A DNA stretch of 64,000 nucleotides from Stichopus chloronotus (lineage: Eukaryota > Echinodermata > Holothuroidea > Aspidochirotida > Stichopodidae). Location of the stretch: NCBI GenBank assembly GCA_021234535.1, contig CM037850.1:1054001-1118000 (forward strand). The letters run 5' to 3'. This document shows positions 26,455 through 39,989 of this stretch, one piece after another. The first letter of the stretch is position 1. Every line of letters starts with the position of its first letter. Position numbers and translations under genes: made by a program. The notes beneath the pieces are model-generated. The model made no database searches. It saw only the letters and a list, made by a program, of their open reading frames with translations, and had not been told where the DNA came from.

Positions 26455-27372
26455 ATGTATCTAACCTCTCTAGTAACTGACCATACAGTTAATCAGTCCA
26501 GGAACTGTAGATGTATTTGATCTCCTTAGTAACTATCTATACATTTGATCTGCACAATAACTATGCATTTGATGTATCCAGTAACTATATGTTTGACCTT
26601 TCCAGGGACTATACATTTGATCTCTCCACTAACTATATTTGATCTGTGCAGTAACTATTCATTTGTTCCCTCCAGTAATTCTTTGATCTATACAGTACAA
26701 TTATAATGCATGTGATCAGTCCAGTAATTTTACATATATGCCTACATTTAATGAGTCAGCTTGAGCTGTACAATTTGATCTCTGTAACTAGGCTTAAACT
26801 ACACACTGGATGTGTCCCATAACTATCCATTTGATCTGCACATTTGATCTCTCCAATATACTATTCATTTGATGTATCAACTGACCATGCATTTGACCTG
26901 TCCATTATCGCTACGCATTTCTTCTATCCAGTACCTATGCATTCATCTCTCAAGTTACTAAGCATTTTAAAGAGTCAAGCAGTTCTAGGTATTTGATCTG
27001 TTTGTTAAGTATGCATTTGATGTATTGATAAGCTATGAATTTGATCCTGTACCTACATGTTAATTTGATCTGTTCACTAACAATACATTTGATCTCTCCA
27101 GTTACTATGTATTTGGTCTCTCAATTAATTGCCTATGCATTTGATCTGTCCCACTTGATCCCTCAGCCAGTTACTATGCAATGACGTATGAGACAAAGTT
27201 GCATTTGATTTGTCTATTAATTTTTCATTTGATCTGTCTATTAGTTGTGCATTTGATCTGTCTATTAGTTGTGCATTTGATCTGTCCTGTAAGTATACAG
27301 TAATCTCTCCACTAAATGTGTATTCATTTTGATTTCTCCACTTAACAATGTATTTGAACTATTTGCACTATC
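26455..27372. repeat. Degenerate minisatellite of CATTTGATCT(C/G)TCCAGTAACTATG-type units
   Basis: About 900 bp of tandem units averaging 24-30 bp, each with a TTTGATCT core followed by TCCA(G/A)TAACTAT and then GCA. Unit length and sequence drift strongly. A locally homogeneous patch at about 27225-27285 repeats TTAGTTGTGCATTTGATCTG. The array is AT-rich, has no long open frame, and lies inside intron 1. Confidence 0.8.
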
Positions 27373-30300
27373 CAGCACCTACAGGATGGATTTTATAATG
27401 ACATGTGATTGCAAACCTTAAAATCAATCACATTTTGAATGTACACAAATTCAGTTCATTTAAACACACATTGTGCATGCATGGCATATGAGTGTGTGTC
27501 GTCACATTTGAGGCTACACCTATAAAGATAGTGGTAGAATTTAGACTTTGATCCAACGAACCAGACTTCAAGGGTTACATCAAGACTCAAGGGTAAGGCC
27601 ACAAGTGAGGGTGGTCCCTGAAGTCATAAACTTACTCTCGATCTTTTGAACTACAGTAAGTTTGAAAAAGACTAACGAAATAATTTCAAGTCTGTCAAAA
27701 ACACTTTCTTGCATGACTATTCAATGTCATGTGATCTTATGATTAAACAATCTAAAAGAGGTTTGACCCAGACCTTGACAATATAAAAAAAAAACCAATA
27801 TAAAAAAAATCAAGTGTCATATCACTTCTCTGTTAAGTCGTGAGGTACATCACGTACCAAACTCTCTGATTCTGTCTTTCGTAAACGGGCCAAGTTCACA
27901 CTCTGATTGCGCGTACTCTTGAACGAGATTTGCCAGCTATTAATTTCCTTCAATTGGAGAGCATTTCCAATCGTCCAATAATGTGAAGAGAGTACAGGGT
28001 TCAACATTCTACCAATACCGTAGTCAATTACCCTGAAAACATGTTAAGGTGATTCCTCAGAGCTTCCTGTATCGTCAACCTCTTACCGTATTAAACACAT
28101 CTCAACCAACTGATACTTCTGGTTTCTGAATTGACTGCTTGAAAGGAAAAACCAATAATCGTATCGCAACGACCAATCTTTCATGCCTTTCGGTTCCCTT
28201 TCTCTTCGCTACAGTGAGCCGTTTGTCTCGATAGGTTCAATCCATCCTACGGGTCAGATTGTTTCAAGGACGGGCAATCGAGGGGCACCGTTTACTCTAC
28301 GTACAACCCTATGGCAATTTCGTTCTAAATACACAGTTTACAGAATGAAGTGTTTTTGATGGAATGATCATATCTGGAAATACCAATGATAAATAAAACT
28401 TGCACTGAATGACAAAACACAGCAGCAGTATCATGAGAAGCAAACAATAGCTACTTTACGGTATTAAGCTGCAAAACAAGGAAAGTGAAATATGTCCACT
28501 TTGGTGCTAGTTCATCTTCCGAGGAGCTGTTTAATAAACAGTTGTCATGCCATGAATTTTTAAAGATACTGAATTATTAGTATAGCATGCTTCAAACATT
28601 TCGATAACATTACTTGTTAGAAACATGTATTCGTGACTGGAGGGGGGGTCTATGACAGTGACAATACCATAAATGTAAACGTTGAACAGTATGCAAGGTG
28701 ATTTGGCCCCTAGCAAAGACTGCTTCAATCAATACATATTTACATAACTGCATCATTTGTGTTAAAACTATAAAATAGTGTAAAAAACTTGAAGGGTTCA
28801 GTAAGGTTTTGTTAATGTTTATTCACATCACACTTTGATTGCCACAATGATCTGTAGAGTATGAAGTATTTGTAACAGATAAAGCAACAAGCTCAACTGT
28901 TTGGTAGAGAGGCAAGTAAAACTAATAATAACCAAGTCACGTAGTAAAATGGTCTCATTCCTTTGAGAGTGGGACAATTTAAGTTAAGAGTCACAGATCT
29001 GCATCCAGACTTGATGACCATAACAGGGAAGACCTCCCTCTGTGAAACTATGGTGAGACCTCCCTCTATGGTGAGCAAAAAAAACGAAGTATTGTCGTCT
29101 TCTGGCGGTAGAAACTGATCTGATAATGAACTTAATCCACCAACCAAATAAATCTTCCAAACAAAAATCAGTTCACTGTTATCTTTGGTATCATGTTGTA
29201 TGCTAGGATACAAAAACATTTGACAATGACTTGCAGGACAGACATAAACATTACAGCAGATGCAGTTTTGCGTAACTTGGGTAGAATTGCAATTTAAATC
29301 AAATTGAATACTGAAAAATCAGCTACCTAAATATCTCACATGCTAAAATTTCAGAAAAAAGGTACTGTCCTGTCATGAAAGCCACTTAGATGCTTGAACG
29401 TCACAATTCTTCTTTGTTACCATAGCAACCTATAGTATATATTTATACCCTTCACTGCTCTCTGCAAGAACCCTGGTTTCATGGTCTCAGGCCCATGCCG
29501 TCCCTCTACACTCTGTAAACTACTTATACGTTACCTAAATGTTCAACTGCATGTTCAGACTAGTTAAGGGACGTGAATTATAGTTTCTGTATTTTATGAA
29601 GAACTTTCACATGAAAAAGGATGGAGGTACCACAGACTTCAGCACACATACTGCACACTGGCTTTGGGTGTGCACATTTACAGCAAGTACTGCACCCTGT
29701 AATTGAAATCGCAAATTTCATCCGGTTTGGATATCTATGAGTGATAAACTTAGACCTGTCTCGACACAAAAAAGATCAAATTGTTAAACAACCAATTTTT
29801 ATGTAGTCGACAGTTTGGCCAAAACATTCTTTGGTCCATCAGCAATAAATTCAATACCTAAATTTGAACTTTTCCCAGTAATTGTTAGTCCTACTGTAGC
29901 TGGCTTCATGTTATGGGTAAATATCAACAAAAGTATCGAAACTGACCATGCACAGCAATAAATTTGCTGTCAAGCCACTTTGTACTCTTTTGGGTTAAGT
30001 GCAGGAATGTGAGCAAGCATGGATTGTACGTTTGATAGCACATTTAAAGCATAGTATGGGCTCGGCTTGTACATACAGTATTTTTATCACACTTTTTTTT
30101 GACTGAGAACATGTACAGTACTGTAGCTAACCTTCAGAGTAATTGTTTGACAATATATTTCTTGATTAAGAGGAGAATTAACTAGGAATGCAGGGTAATC
30201 TACAGTAGAGCGCTCTAATTAGTGTTTTACAGTCAATGTGATGAGTATGTTAGTTGTCCCATGTGTATACATGTGAAGATGTTTACCTGTGCTTTTAGTG

Positions 30301-30798
30301 TACTGTAGAGAAATCATATATGTTGCTGTACTTTTGGATCTCTCTTCATTATACATAGCTACATGTGCAGTATGCATAACTGGAATGAAGTCAGCCACCA
30401 CACATGGAAGAAATAACAGTCCAACAGATGCACTTACAAGCTAATTATAACTGTGTGCAACCGGTGAGTGTGCTGATATTAAGCAGGAAGGTGTATTAAT
30501 GGATCAAGTGTGTATGTGTAGACATACAAAAGGTATAGCCGATCAGTAGCACACAGAGAAATGGTTACTTAATACATTTCCCATGGACAGTATCACCATG
30601 CGGTGGTCTAAGGTTGAGTTTTACTGTACACAATCACTGTCATTGATTATCAATGACATGTACCAGAATGCAATGCGCCAAATGCATGAGCATAGCTGAA
30701 CACAATTTCTTGTTCATGCAGACAGCTGGTTAGTAAGTGTTTACGTCACAATTTTATTGGGAGAAAAGTGACAATTAAAGAAGAATTGTACTCAATCG

Positions 30799-30866
30799 CA
30801 TAGATCCATCAAGACCATAGATCCATGGAGACCATAAATCCATCGAGACTGTAGATCCATCGAGAC
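30799..30866. repeat. 17-bp tandem repeat, four units
   Basis: Four consecutive units of the type CATAGATCCATCGAGAC, with one to three differences each. It is a short minisatellite in intron 1. Confidence 0.85.
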
Positions 30867-33317
30867 TGTATTCTCCACACCTACGAGAACTTGCATGAAA
30901 CATGTCAGTGACCCTTTATTCACCATACTGGACCGCTGATTGATTGCGATTACTTAACAATTAATGTAATCGATTTTAATCAATTACAATTAACTGATTA
31001 TGATCAACCCAAGCCAGCTGTACAATGACCTTTTACATTATGTAAAATTGTAAACAACTTTGCCCTGTGCCGCTCCAGATGATCACAGCTGAACAAAACC
31101 AAAATATAGGCTACTACCGCCCACAGATTACCGACAACAATGTACATAAAATATTTAATTATTTACACGTTCTATGCTTGTGGGTCTTTATTACGGGCTT
31201 TGTGCAGTACGCACTTGTTCTGTCAGTTGTCAGGGCTACAAGTTGATCAAAGATGTACTGTACTGCATGTTTGCAAAACGTCATCTTTACAAGTGTTTCC
31301 AATTAATACCCTGGATGTATCAAATGCCTACATGTGTTTAATCTATAATAGTGCCTTACTCTTAATGTACTGTAGACTAATTAAATGGCACACTTTCAAA
31401 GGTTAGAATGGACAAAATGAAAAGTATTTTAATTTAGTAAATCATCATACAAGCAACCTTCAGACAGAGAACCTTTGTTTAGAATGTCTCAGATGAATTA
31501 TTCGAAGGTCAACATTATCAAGTGTAATGTTAAGTCTGGAAGTTAACAAGTTTACCCAACAGCTGACAACAATCAACCAATGTTCTTGACATATAGTACT
31601 TAAACCAAAACATTATCATGATCCAAATCACATCCTTTCCACAAAACACTGATCTCCTTAGCTTTAGGTCAATATTTGGTGACAGTCTGGGTTGTTACAG
31701 TACATATGTACCACCTGTGATCTGTCACAGCTGTTCTGAAATATAAGAGATCACTCTTTTGGCCTTTGGGGCCGGATCAATGAAGACAAAGTCTTTTTTT
31801 GTGACAGGTGGGTTATTTACTACTCAGCAAACTTCAAATTAGTGTTACTTCCAAGGTAAAGTTTTACTGCTCAAATACTATCCCATTCTCATCTACCTTA
31901 ATGGGATAAATTAGCCCATTAAAGTTTGCTTCAATAAGTTTTATTTCCAATGTCTATTTACAAATCCCAACATCAGCATTACTGTCCCAAATCTAACCTG
32001 TGATTAAACAGAATTTGATGAGCTTTAACCTATTACAGGCATATATCTGTCATCTCTACCATTGTGGCAAAGATTGTAAATGTAATTTAATGACCAGCAA
32101 GGTATGAACCCAGTGAATCCAGAAAAGAGACACATACTACCCTGAACTTGATAGGCAGAATAGAAGTGAAGCTGACAGGCCATTGAAAACTGAAAGGGCT
32201 CATAGGTCAGGCACCCATCTTATAGATGGGAAGCTGATACCTGAATTACTAAATAAAACTAGAACTGCATTTGCCCACAAATACGCAGAATTGTAGTGCC
32301 TGGTAGGCTAAGTCCTAGTTGTTGGGAGTAAGCCAGTCTCTGTGGATCCACTCCTCATAGGAGTTAGCATTTTTGGTAGTCTTGTGTTAAGACGATGGTA
32401 GTATTTTCTTCTTCCTTTACACATCCCACACAGTTCTACTAACTCATTCATACAGCAAGCGTCTCACTACGCTTTAAGAGTCGATCACTGCCCAACCATT
32501 AGTGAACGAAAGCAACTCTAGGATAAGAGTTCAGAACAGAAGGGGCCGTACAAGGGAGTAGCAGGTAATAACAGGCGTTGTTGGAATGTGGGCAGGAAAA
32601 GGGGAAAGATTCACTAAGTCTTGACCAAGACTACATTTTTGGGGGAAAGCAGTGCCGTTTCCTGTCCACCCCTTTCCCAATCCATACTTTTTTTTACATC
32701 ACGCTAAACGAAACAAAAATTCCATTGGATCTCTCTCATAATGTTGTAAAGTTGCCGACGCTTATCGTTACTATGTACCGTATGTCGTACAAGCCTGTAC
32801 TGCTCTGAGTTTTAAAGAGTACTCTAGTACCTGCTGTACATATGTCAAAACTGTCTTTCTGTTTCACCACTGAAGTAGAACATGAGAGCAGTACATGATT
32901 CTGTACGTAGAATGACGTCATGTTGTAACCACTAAAAAGCAGTGAAGCAGCACATGATTCTGTGACATCATATTTAAACACAATGGCGCTGTATTGCACA
33001 CCAATTTGGAAACAACATTGACACTCCACGTTTATCACCTCATTGGGAAAAGGCCGAACCACATTTTATCACGTTTTCTGGAAATTTATCTGCAGGGCTC
33101 TCTCATCACTTTTACTCCTTAAATCGTTCTTGTAGTCGTGCCGTTTGCTTTTCCTTAGTAGATTTTGGTTTGAAGACGACCGTAGCTTGCACTGTACTGC
33201 TATTGCTAGGTTGAGCATGCACATTTGTATGAACTAAGTTACATCACGCGCATGTGAGGCGTTATGAGCCATACAAGACTCAACAAAAGAAATTGCTGGT
33301 CGACCAGTAATGACAAG

Positions 33318-33340
33318 ATTGTAGTGCGGCGCACTACAAT
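33318..33340. repeat. Perfect 10-bp hairpin with a 3-base loop
   Basis: ATTGTAGTGC and GCACTACAAT are separated by GGC. The hairpin sits in a CpG-richer patch about 190 bp before a MITE copy. It is not a recognised terminator or RNA gene. Confidence 0.8.
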
Positions 33341-33525
33341 AATTAAAGACAGTCATGCATTTGGGTGAGGGGTAAGCAAAATTCTAAATTGGAGAAGAAC
33401 TGTTTGATTGGCAGACAGCAAAGTAAAAAGATGTAGAGTGACTCCTATCTCACAGGGTAAACAGGAGTGGAGTGAAGATAAAACAGGACCCCTGTGGTGA
33501 ATTCAGTGGAATCACTGGCGCTGCC

Positions 33526-33880
33526 TTAAAGGGAAATAGGGCGTTTGTTTTAGAGAAAACATCCATATTTTTAGAACCAATGTTTCAGGACGTAGGATGA
33601 TAGATTGTTCAAAATAAGGAAGGACAGTAGTCTTCTTTTCAAGAAATACCATTCCCACACATAGAAATTCAGTCATTTGTTGCTCAACACTAATTTGTTC
33701 ACCCAAACTTTTCAATAGTTCAAATGATGCATCTTCCATTACTCATGAGATGCATAATGTTTTGAGGAGATGAAGCTTTGGTAGATGTTTATTGATGAGA
33801 CAGAATGGTTTAACAATGATTAAAGCTATTTTCTTTTGTATGTCATGTTGGTGTATTCTAAATGCCCTATTTCCCTTTAA
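33526..33880. mobile_element. TTAA-flanked MITE, full-length copy 2 (355 bp)
   Basis: Same family and orientation as the 16390-16747 copy. The termini begin TTAAAGGGAAATAGGGC and end in GCCCTATTTCCCTTTAA, and the interiors are clearly alignable (shared blocks near 33600 and 33720). It lies inside intron 1. The minus-strand open frame across it is a shadow of the repeat, not a gene. Confidence 0.75.
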
Positions 33881-34986
33881 ACAAACACACATCCTACAGT
33901 GTACAGTAGGTAGACTGGTCAAAATTACTGTGCAGTAACTTTCATCCCACTGTCAGCAAGTTAATGTGAGCCTAGAGTTTAACTGCTCGAGTACCTTCCC
34001 TCAGTAATTCACAATGGCGTAAATGCATTCCTTTTACATTTTCAAAGGGGTTCGTCGAGTTGTGTCGTGAAATTCGCTATTTTTCTGAACCTGTCAAGTT
34101 TAATCCGTTATGATATAAACTAATGACATTGTGTCAAACTAAGATGTCTCCCAAGAACTTCCCTATCACATAAAAAGGAGAATTAATGAGTGAGTAATTA
34201 ACGATTCCATTTGGTTTTTCAATTATTGCCACCAGACACTTTTCATAAGTAGCACAAAGTGACATATACACGACCAGAAAAGCCAGGGTCAAAATTCAAA
34301 TATGTTTGACAGTTTTCATAAGTATGGGATAATTAACTAGGAGCTGTGCTTAGTAGAAGCAACTGTGATGCGATCATCGCAGTGTCCCTTCAGAATCCTG
34401 AGAAATTAACCTGATGTACCACTTTAACATAAGAAATTACAGTTTCCACCAGCACCAGCCCTTCCCTTCTCCCACCCAAAAATTGTTCCGCATGATACAT
34501 AATCAGACCAGTTTAAACCAAAAACAGTAATGTCCTTCCATGAACATTTCTATTCCGTTTCAAATCCTTTACTGAATCCACCATAACAAGAAATTAGACT
34601 TGCAATATAAAATGGTGTAATCAAACTCCCTTGTAAGTATTCAACTCTGTAAGACCTAAGTGAGCTGTCATTGGGTCATGTGCTGTGTCAACACAGTGCT
34701 TAAAACAGTGCAAGTGCATCAGCATTTTGCTGTAAGCCTTTAAAGGGTTACGTAAGTGGCAGATAAGGAGCTCTGGGGTTAAAAATGTAGTCATGTGTAT
34801 ATGTTGCTCTTTCAAGTGATATAGTACTGTTTGAACTATTGTTGCGTTACAATACCAATCAAGTTAGCTTTGTGTAATGTTGACAGTGAGTAGGTGCCAG
34901 AAACTGAGGGTACTAATGATACTTTTTCTTATTTTAGCATTTGTGGCATACCACCTCGTTGAATTCTAATGTGTGTGAAAGTGCAC

Positions 34987-35076
34987 TGACTGACAGACAG
35001 AGACAGACAGAGAGACAGACATGTATCAGAAGCAGCAAATTGTCAGATAGACAGACAGATAGACAGACATTGTCAG
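34987..35076. repeat. Interrupted (GACA)n/(GATA)n microsatellite
   Basis: Runs of GACAGACAGA with AGAGAC interruptions, a 20-bp gap, then AGATAGACAGACAGATAGAC. The second run is framed by TTGTCAG on both sides. Confidence 0.85.
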
Positions 35077-35616
35077 CTAAGACAGTATGATCTACATAGA
35101 TCAGTTTTGAGATTATAGACATAATTTATCAGTGTTGAAAACTCTCAATTTCCTCTCCTATCATCCAGTGCACTGACCAGTTTATACAATGGTCCATTTA
35201 GTGTGTTAACAGTTGGTCCTTCTGTTCATTGATAATCCTAGTTCTCTTTTATTGTTTACATCTGTCCTTACCATCTACAGTTTATTTTCCCATGGACAAG
35301 TAGGAAGATTAATTTCATATTTCTGGGTTTTCCAAGGGTTGACCTTCCCTTCTTTCAGAAGAGAAAATAAACCCAAGTGAGCCTGGGGAACAGCTCTGAC
35401 CATAACCATGTATGGTCTTTCTAATCCTTTCGTTGCCATGGGTTTCGAGCTTTTGAGCCATCTGTACTGTTTTATGGTCAATTGAGCCATAGTCTTTAAC
35501 AACAAACCCTGCAAAATGCAGGCTTTATTAGTACCAAATTCCCAGTTGGTGGATTTTAACTTGTCATAAGCTGTGAAGGATCCAATTGATGTCCTCCTCT
35601 GTGTATATAGGTTATG

Positions 35617-35639
35617 GAGAGAGAGAGAGAGAGAGAGGG
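35617..35639. repeat. (GA)n microsatellite
   Basis: About eleven GA dinucleotides ending in GGGAG. It creates a Leu-Ser run in the minus-strand frame that overlaps it. Confidence 0.9.
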
Positions 35640-38600
35640 AGTGTGCCAAGTACTTTCTCATGACCAGCAGCGGATGATGCCATAGAGTACCCAGTTAGAC
35701 CAGGTGGTTTGCCATGTGGAATAGCAAATCCCCATGGTTAGACCAGAAGAGTGTGTATTACAGCTAGCCTAGGAATGAACATTGCATTAATGTCTGGTTA
35801 CACCAGTCATCCAAAGGAAGGGATCTTTGGTTTATTTTGATGATATTTTAAAGAGTTGGAAATCATAATTGTTTTCTTGATCATGATTCTTTTCTGCAGC
35901 TTCTGTCAACAAAGTGTAGTTTGTGTCATGGGTTTGTACAAGTTGGAGAAAACTGTGCATTCCATGTTAAAGAAAAAGATAGGGGGAGGGGATTGACTTG
36001 GTGAAAAATGTACATCCAGATATAGGGGAGCATATCAATACCTATATATACGAACAAATTTGCAGCATTGTGTGGTACTAAAAATTCCACCTTTATCGGT
36101 AGAATCGATGGCTCATCCTCAAGGAATGAAATTTGCGTTAGTGCATGTGGCCTTTAAACTTGATGTGTTCATTTCTTTAACTGGGATGGGGGGGGGGGGG
36201 TTTCTAACAGCTCAAACAATAACGTTAAGTGACACATCGAAAAATAGAATAATACATTCATAATAACCGCAATTAAGAAAGCTTCTTCAGGCCAATTTGG
36301 CAACAGTAACTATCCAGTGTGGTTTTCCAACGTGATGGCTGATGCTATTCAATTTGTTTTCATCCAACCGGACAAGCTGACAGAGATGCTCTCTCCCAAA
36401 TTTATAATCATTAAGACTAAAGAAGAATAGAGGTATAGATTAATTACAGCTTCTATGTGGTGTGATGTATGTATACAATGCCACAAGAGAAAACTAGCTG
36501 GCAGTCGTTCTAAAGGTACACAGTACAACTTTCAAAATAGGAATCTCGGCAGGGCTCTGAAGCAATGGACAATACTGTGCAAATTATGTTGACAAAAAGA
36601 AGTATACCTCTTTAAACTCTTAGTCCAACTGAGAATGCAAATCTAGATTGCATGTCTGGTATCACTGGAAACAAAACTAAAAGATATTTCAAAAGACATG
36701 AAAGTCAAATCGATAGAATGGAGGTAAAGGCATGCTATTTGAAAAAGAAAACAGTGATGTGTGGTGAATGGCTTTATGTGAGTGGAGGAAAGGGTTAACA
36801 TGAGACATCGTGCTGCGTGAGAAAGAGAGTAAAGATATTGATATGAAGGCTGGAGTTGCTTGGGTTTCTTAAATTGAGAAGGATGTGCATTCTTGATAAA
36901 GATAAAGGATGGGCAAGAAATGCACTGGTAAAAGATAGCGTTATTTCCCAGATTCCAGAGAGGAAATAAATTGATGGCAGTTGTTTCTGTTTGAAGAGAA
37001 AGCTGTTCATTCCAAATAAAGAAAAGGAGAGGGTAAGGGGAGGTGTGTTTGACTTCAAAAAGTGGTGCTTTGTAGTTAAAGAGAAAGGGCATACTGATTG
37101 TTGGGATCATTTAGGAACCACAGAAGCTGGAAGAAGCTGACGGAAAAAAAAGAAAATGTGTCGTACCCTAAATAGTAAACCTGATTGCTTCACCGATCTG
37201 TCCCTGGGTAGTAGCTTCTGGTCTAATTATTTTCAGTGTCATATTTCTCTCATCTCAACTTGGACTGGGTTCAACATTGCCGTTGGGCAATTTTGGACGG
37301 ATGACGTGCTTCTATTTATCATGACAGACCTGTGACTGATGTACAAAGTTATTAACTCATGAATAGATTTGTCTACCATTTTCCATTTTTCCTCAGATGC
37401 TGAGTTTTGGTTGCTGTTCTCCGAGCGTGCCGCCGGTGGGCAGTCAATCAATGTACTGATTCTAGTGAGATTACAGTTGCCCTCATTGGAAAAGAGGTCA
37501 TTGTCCCGTAGTCACCAAAGACTTTGAATAAATATATTAGTGTGGCTGATATCCTCAAATTTCTGATGAGGATTGTTGAGGCTGGAAATTGTCTGGTAAT
37601 CATAGCCTTTTGGCTGTCACTGGTGTAACAACCCCTGACTTTAATATCCTGTTTTGTATTACAATTAAAATAAAACAAGATGAACTTCGATGCCCTCTCT
37701 CTATGGAAGTAGGTGCTATATGAAAGCCACAGGGCCTTAGCTATTGTGTGTAGACACACACTGTTATGTCAGATTTCCCTCATATATCTCAATCATGTTG
37801 GAGAGGATGTCATCCTAGATTCAGGGAGACTGCTAGATAGTTATCTCTTTTTGTAATTAAAGATGGTGGCAGTCCATTCCAGAGTAGCTAATGTACTCTA
37901 TAGTCTGTTTGTATAAATGACTCCTGTTGGTCTTTGGTATAAGTCGCAGACTGGAACTTAAAGTGACAGTTTGATAGGGAGGTGCTTTTACCCACTATAT
38001 TAGGAATGGAGGAGTAGCTTCAGTGGCTGTGTCAAAGGTTGACATTCATGCTTTCACATGTGGTGAGAGGTTCATAGCTAGGAAAGAGACAGCTCAAGTC
38101 TGCCACTCATTAATTTCCAAACCTGAGGGAGTTTTGAGATGTGTCTGTCAGAAGTAGGCATTGAAAATGCTTAAAAATATGGATAAAATCAAGTCGAAAA
38201 CAAAAGCTAATATGAAGTGGTAATTATGAGGAATTTAAACAATGATCACAGTAGTGATGAGTGTGTATTTACAGTTTAGTTATAGCTGAGATGTACAAAA
38301 CCTCAGTGTTCTCTGAGTGACCATATATCCCAGGAGAATACCTTATATAGATCTAACTTAGGTCTTGATGTCAGCTACCCCATGCACCTTTGGTGGCTGA
38401 AAATGCATCCTGCAGAACTCTCAAGCGACCCACATTTCATGAGTTTGTTCCACATTTGATTACCCAAACCCACTTAGCCCTCTGAAAAAAGTGCTTTCAA
38501 AAACTTCAATTTCCAGAAAGAGTCACATATAAAAAAAGCATTGTAACTTCCAACTTTGCCACAGTGCTAGTATCATATGGTGCTGTATTGCTTTAAGTTT

Positions 38601-38839
38601 TCGACAGGAAAATTCAGGAAATTTCCGTCGATTGATTTGCTAAAAAAAGTGGTACCATCTTGTGTATTATAAAAATTCCAAATTCTTAAGGTGGGCACCC
38701 CTCCCCATTATAGGCTCATCCATCCCCAGGTCAGTGGTCCACCATCAGACAGCTTGCAGACGTGGATCCGCATTGGGCATCCCTGGAATTAGGAGGTATG
38801 TCCTGGACACAGTACCACGTAAATATTGTGGTCAATTTT

Positions 38840-39085
38840 AGCAACATCACCTTCGGTGTCCAAGTGCATCCTGGGTTACAATACTGTACCGTACAGCATT
38901 GGTCATGGGTTCATGTCAGGAACAGCCCCTTTGGTGTTCAAATGCGTGCCTGGGTTATAAAACCATATAGCCTTGGTTCTGCATGTGGTCATGTCAGCAA
39001 CATCCCCTTTGGTGTTCAAATGCATGCCTGGGTTACAAAACCATATAGCCTTGGTTATGTGTTCAGCCCCTTTGGTGTTAAAATC
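38840..39085 (+). repeat. 78-bp tandem repeat, about three units
   Basis: Copies of a CCCTTTGGTGTTCAAATGC core occur at about 38850, 38929, 39007 and 39070 (spacing 79, 78, 63 bp). They are linked by a CCTGGGTTACAAAACCATAT block and a TTGGTTATGTG...CATGTCAGCAACAT block. Because 78 is a multiple of three, a 127-codon frame (38762-39145, GTG start) stays open and reads as a 26-residue repeat containing PFGVQM. I consider this a by-product of the repeat. Confidence 0.75.
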
Positions 39086-39989
39086 ATCAAGTGTATAGAA
39101 TCAGAACTGCCAGTATGTGATTCAGTGATAACTCAGGTTGGATAGAGGATGGAAGGTTACAGGTACCATCCCTGGATTTGATTTGTAGCTCATAAGCACA
39201 AACATTGACTACCCCACACTACACATGTATGCTTAATATATGGGTCCAACACTGTGTGTGTTATAAAACATGTATCATGGAAGTAAAGTAGGTCCATAGG
39301 CTAAATGAAGTAGAGTTAAATTTCTGCTAGACCAGGTTTTAAATTTTTTTCTATATAGGCCTAAATTTGAAGTATTGCTTTGAATCTGATTAAAACATAA
39401 TGTAATAAAAAATATTATAATAAAATGATATAGTTATAAAAAATTATTTAAATGACTTCAATTGTGATGCCATTTATGTTGAAATTGAACATCATTCACT
39501 TGGCTGAATCTTTTAAAATTCTGTACAAGTGTATTTTCAAACAGTAAATAGTAAAGTGTGGCATGTCATAATTAGGGACAAGAAACACGTGCACAAAACA
39601 CCAAAATCATGTACCTCATCTGTAGCAGTAAACCTGCAGTTTGTTTACATTGGTGGGTGTACATTGCAGATTGGTGAGGCGTAACGGTCTATGAAAACAG
39701 CTGTCAACTTTCATTGTCTGAGGGTGTATAGTTATAGACATTCCAATCTTTTCTTTCAAAACAGGTTGATGAAAATCCATAAACAACATATCAGTCAATT
39801 AAATCACATGTACAGTACCCAGCCCACTGGTCTTGACAGTAGTAGTAACCTGACTGTCTGGCAGATATTGCTGGAAGAAAGGAGGGGAGGGGATGTAGGC
39901 GTTGATCAAGAATTTTCATTTTGGGAGGTGCACTATATCCATACACCCATTGTAGGGGGTGTATGGTGCTTCCAGGATGCGATAAGTCT

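Noticed and set aside
28893..29219. 108-codon minus-strand frame
   Set aside because: Contains a short internal duplication (GACCTCCCTCT twice) and no recognisable domain.
35275..35661. 128-codon minus-strand frame
   Set aside because: It begins in the (GA)n microsatellite, which supplies a Leu-Ser run. The remainder is not recognisable.
36643..37110. 155-codon minus-strand frame, the longest in the window
   Set aside because: The plus strand is purine-rich and weakly repetitive (recurring AAAGAGAAAG words), which suppresses stops on the minus strand. The product is a Phe/Leu/Ser-rich low-complexity sequence.
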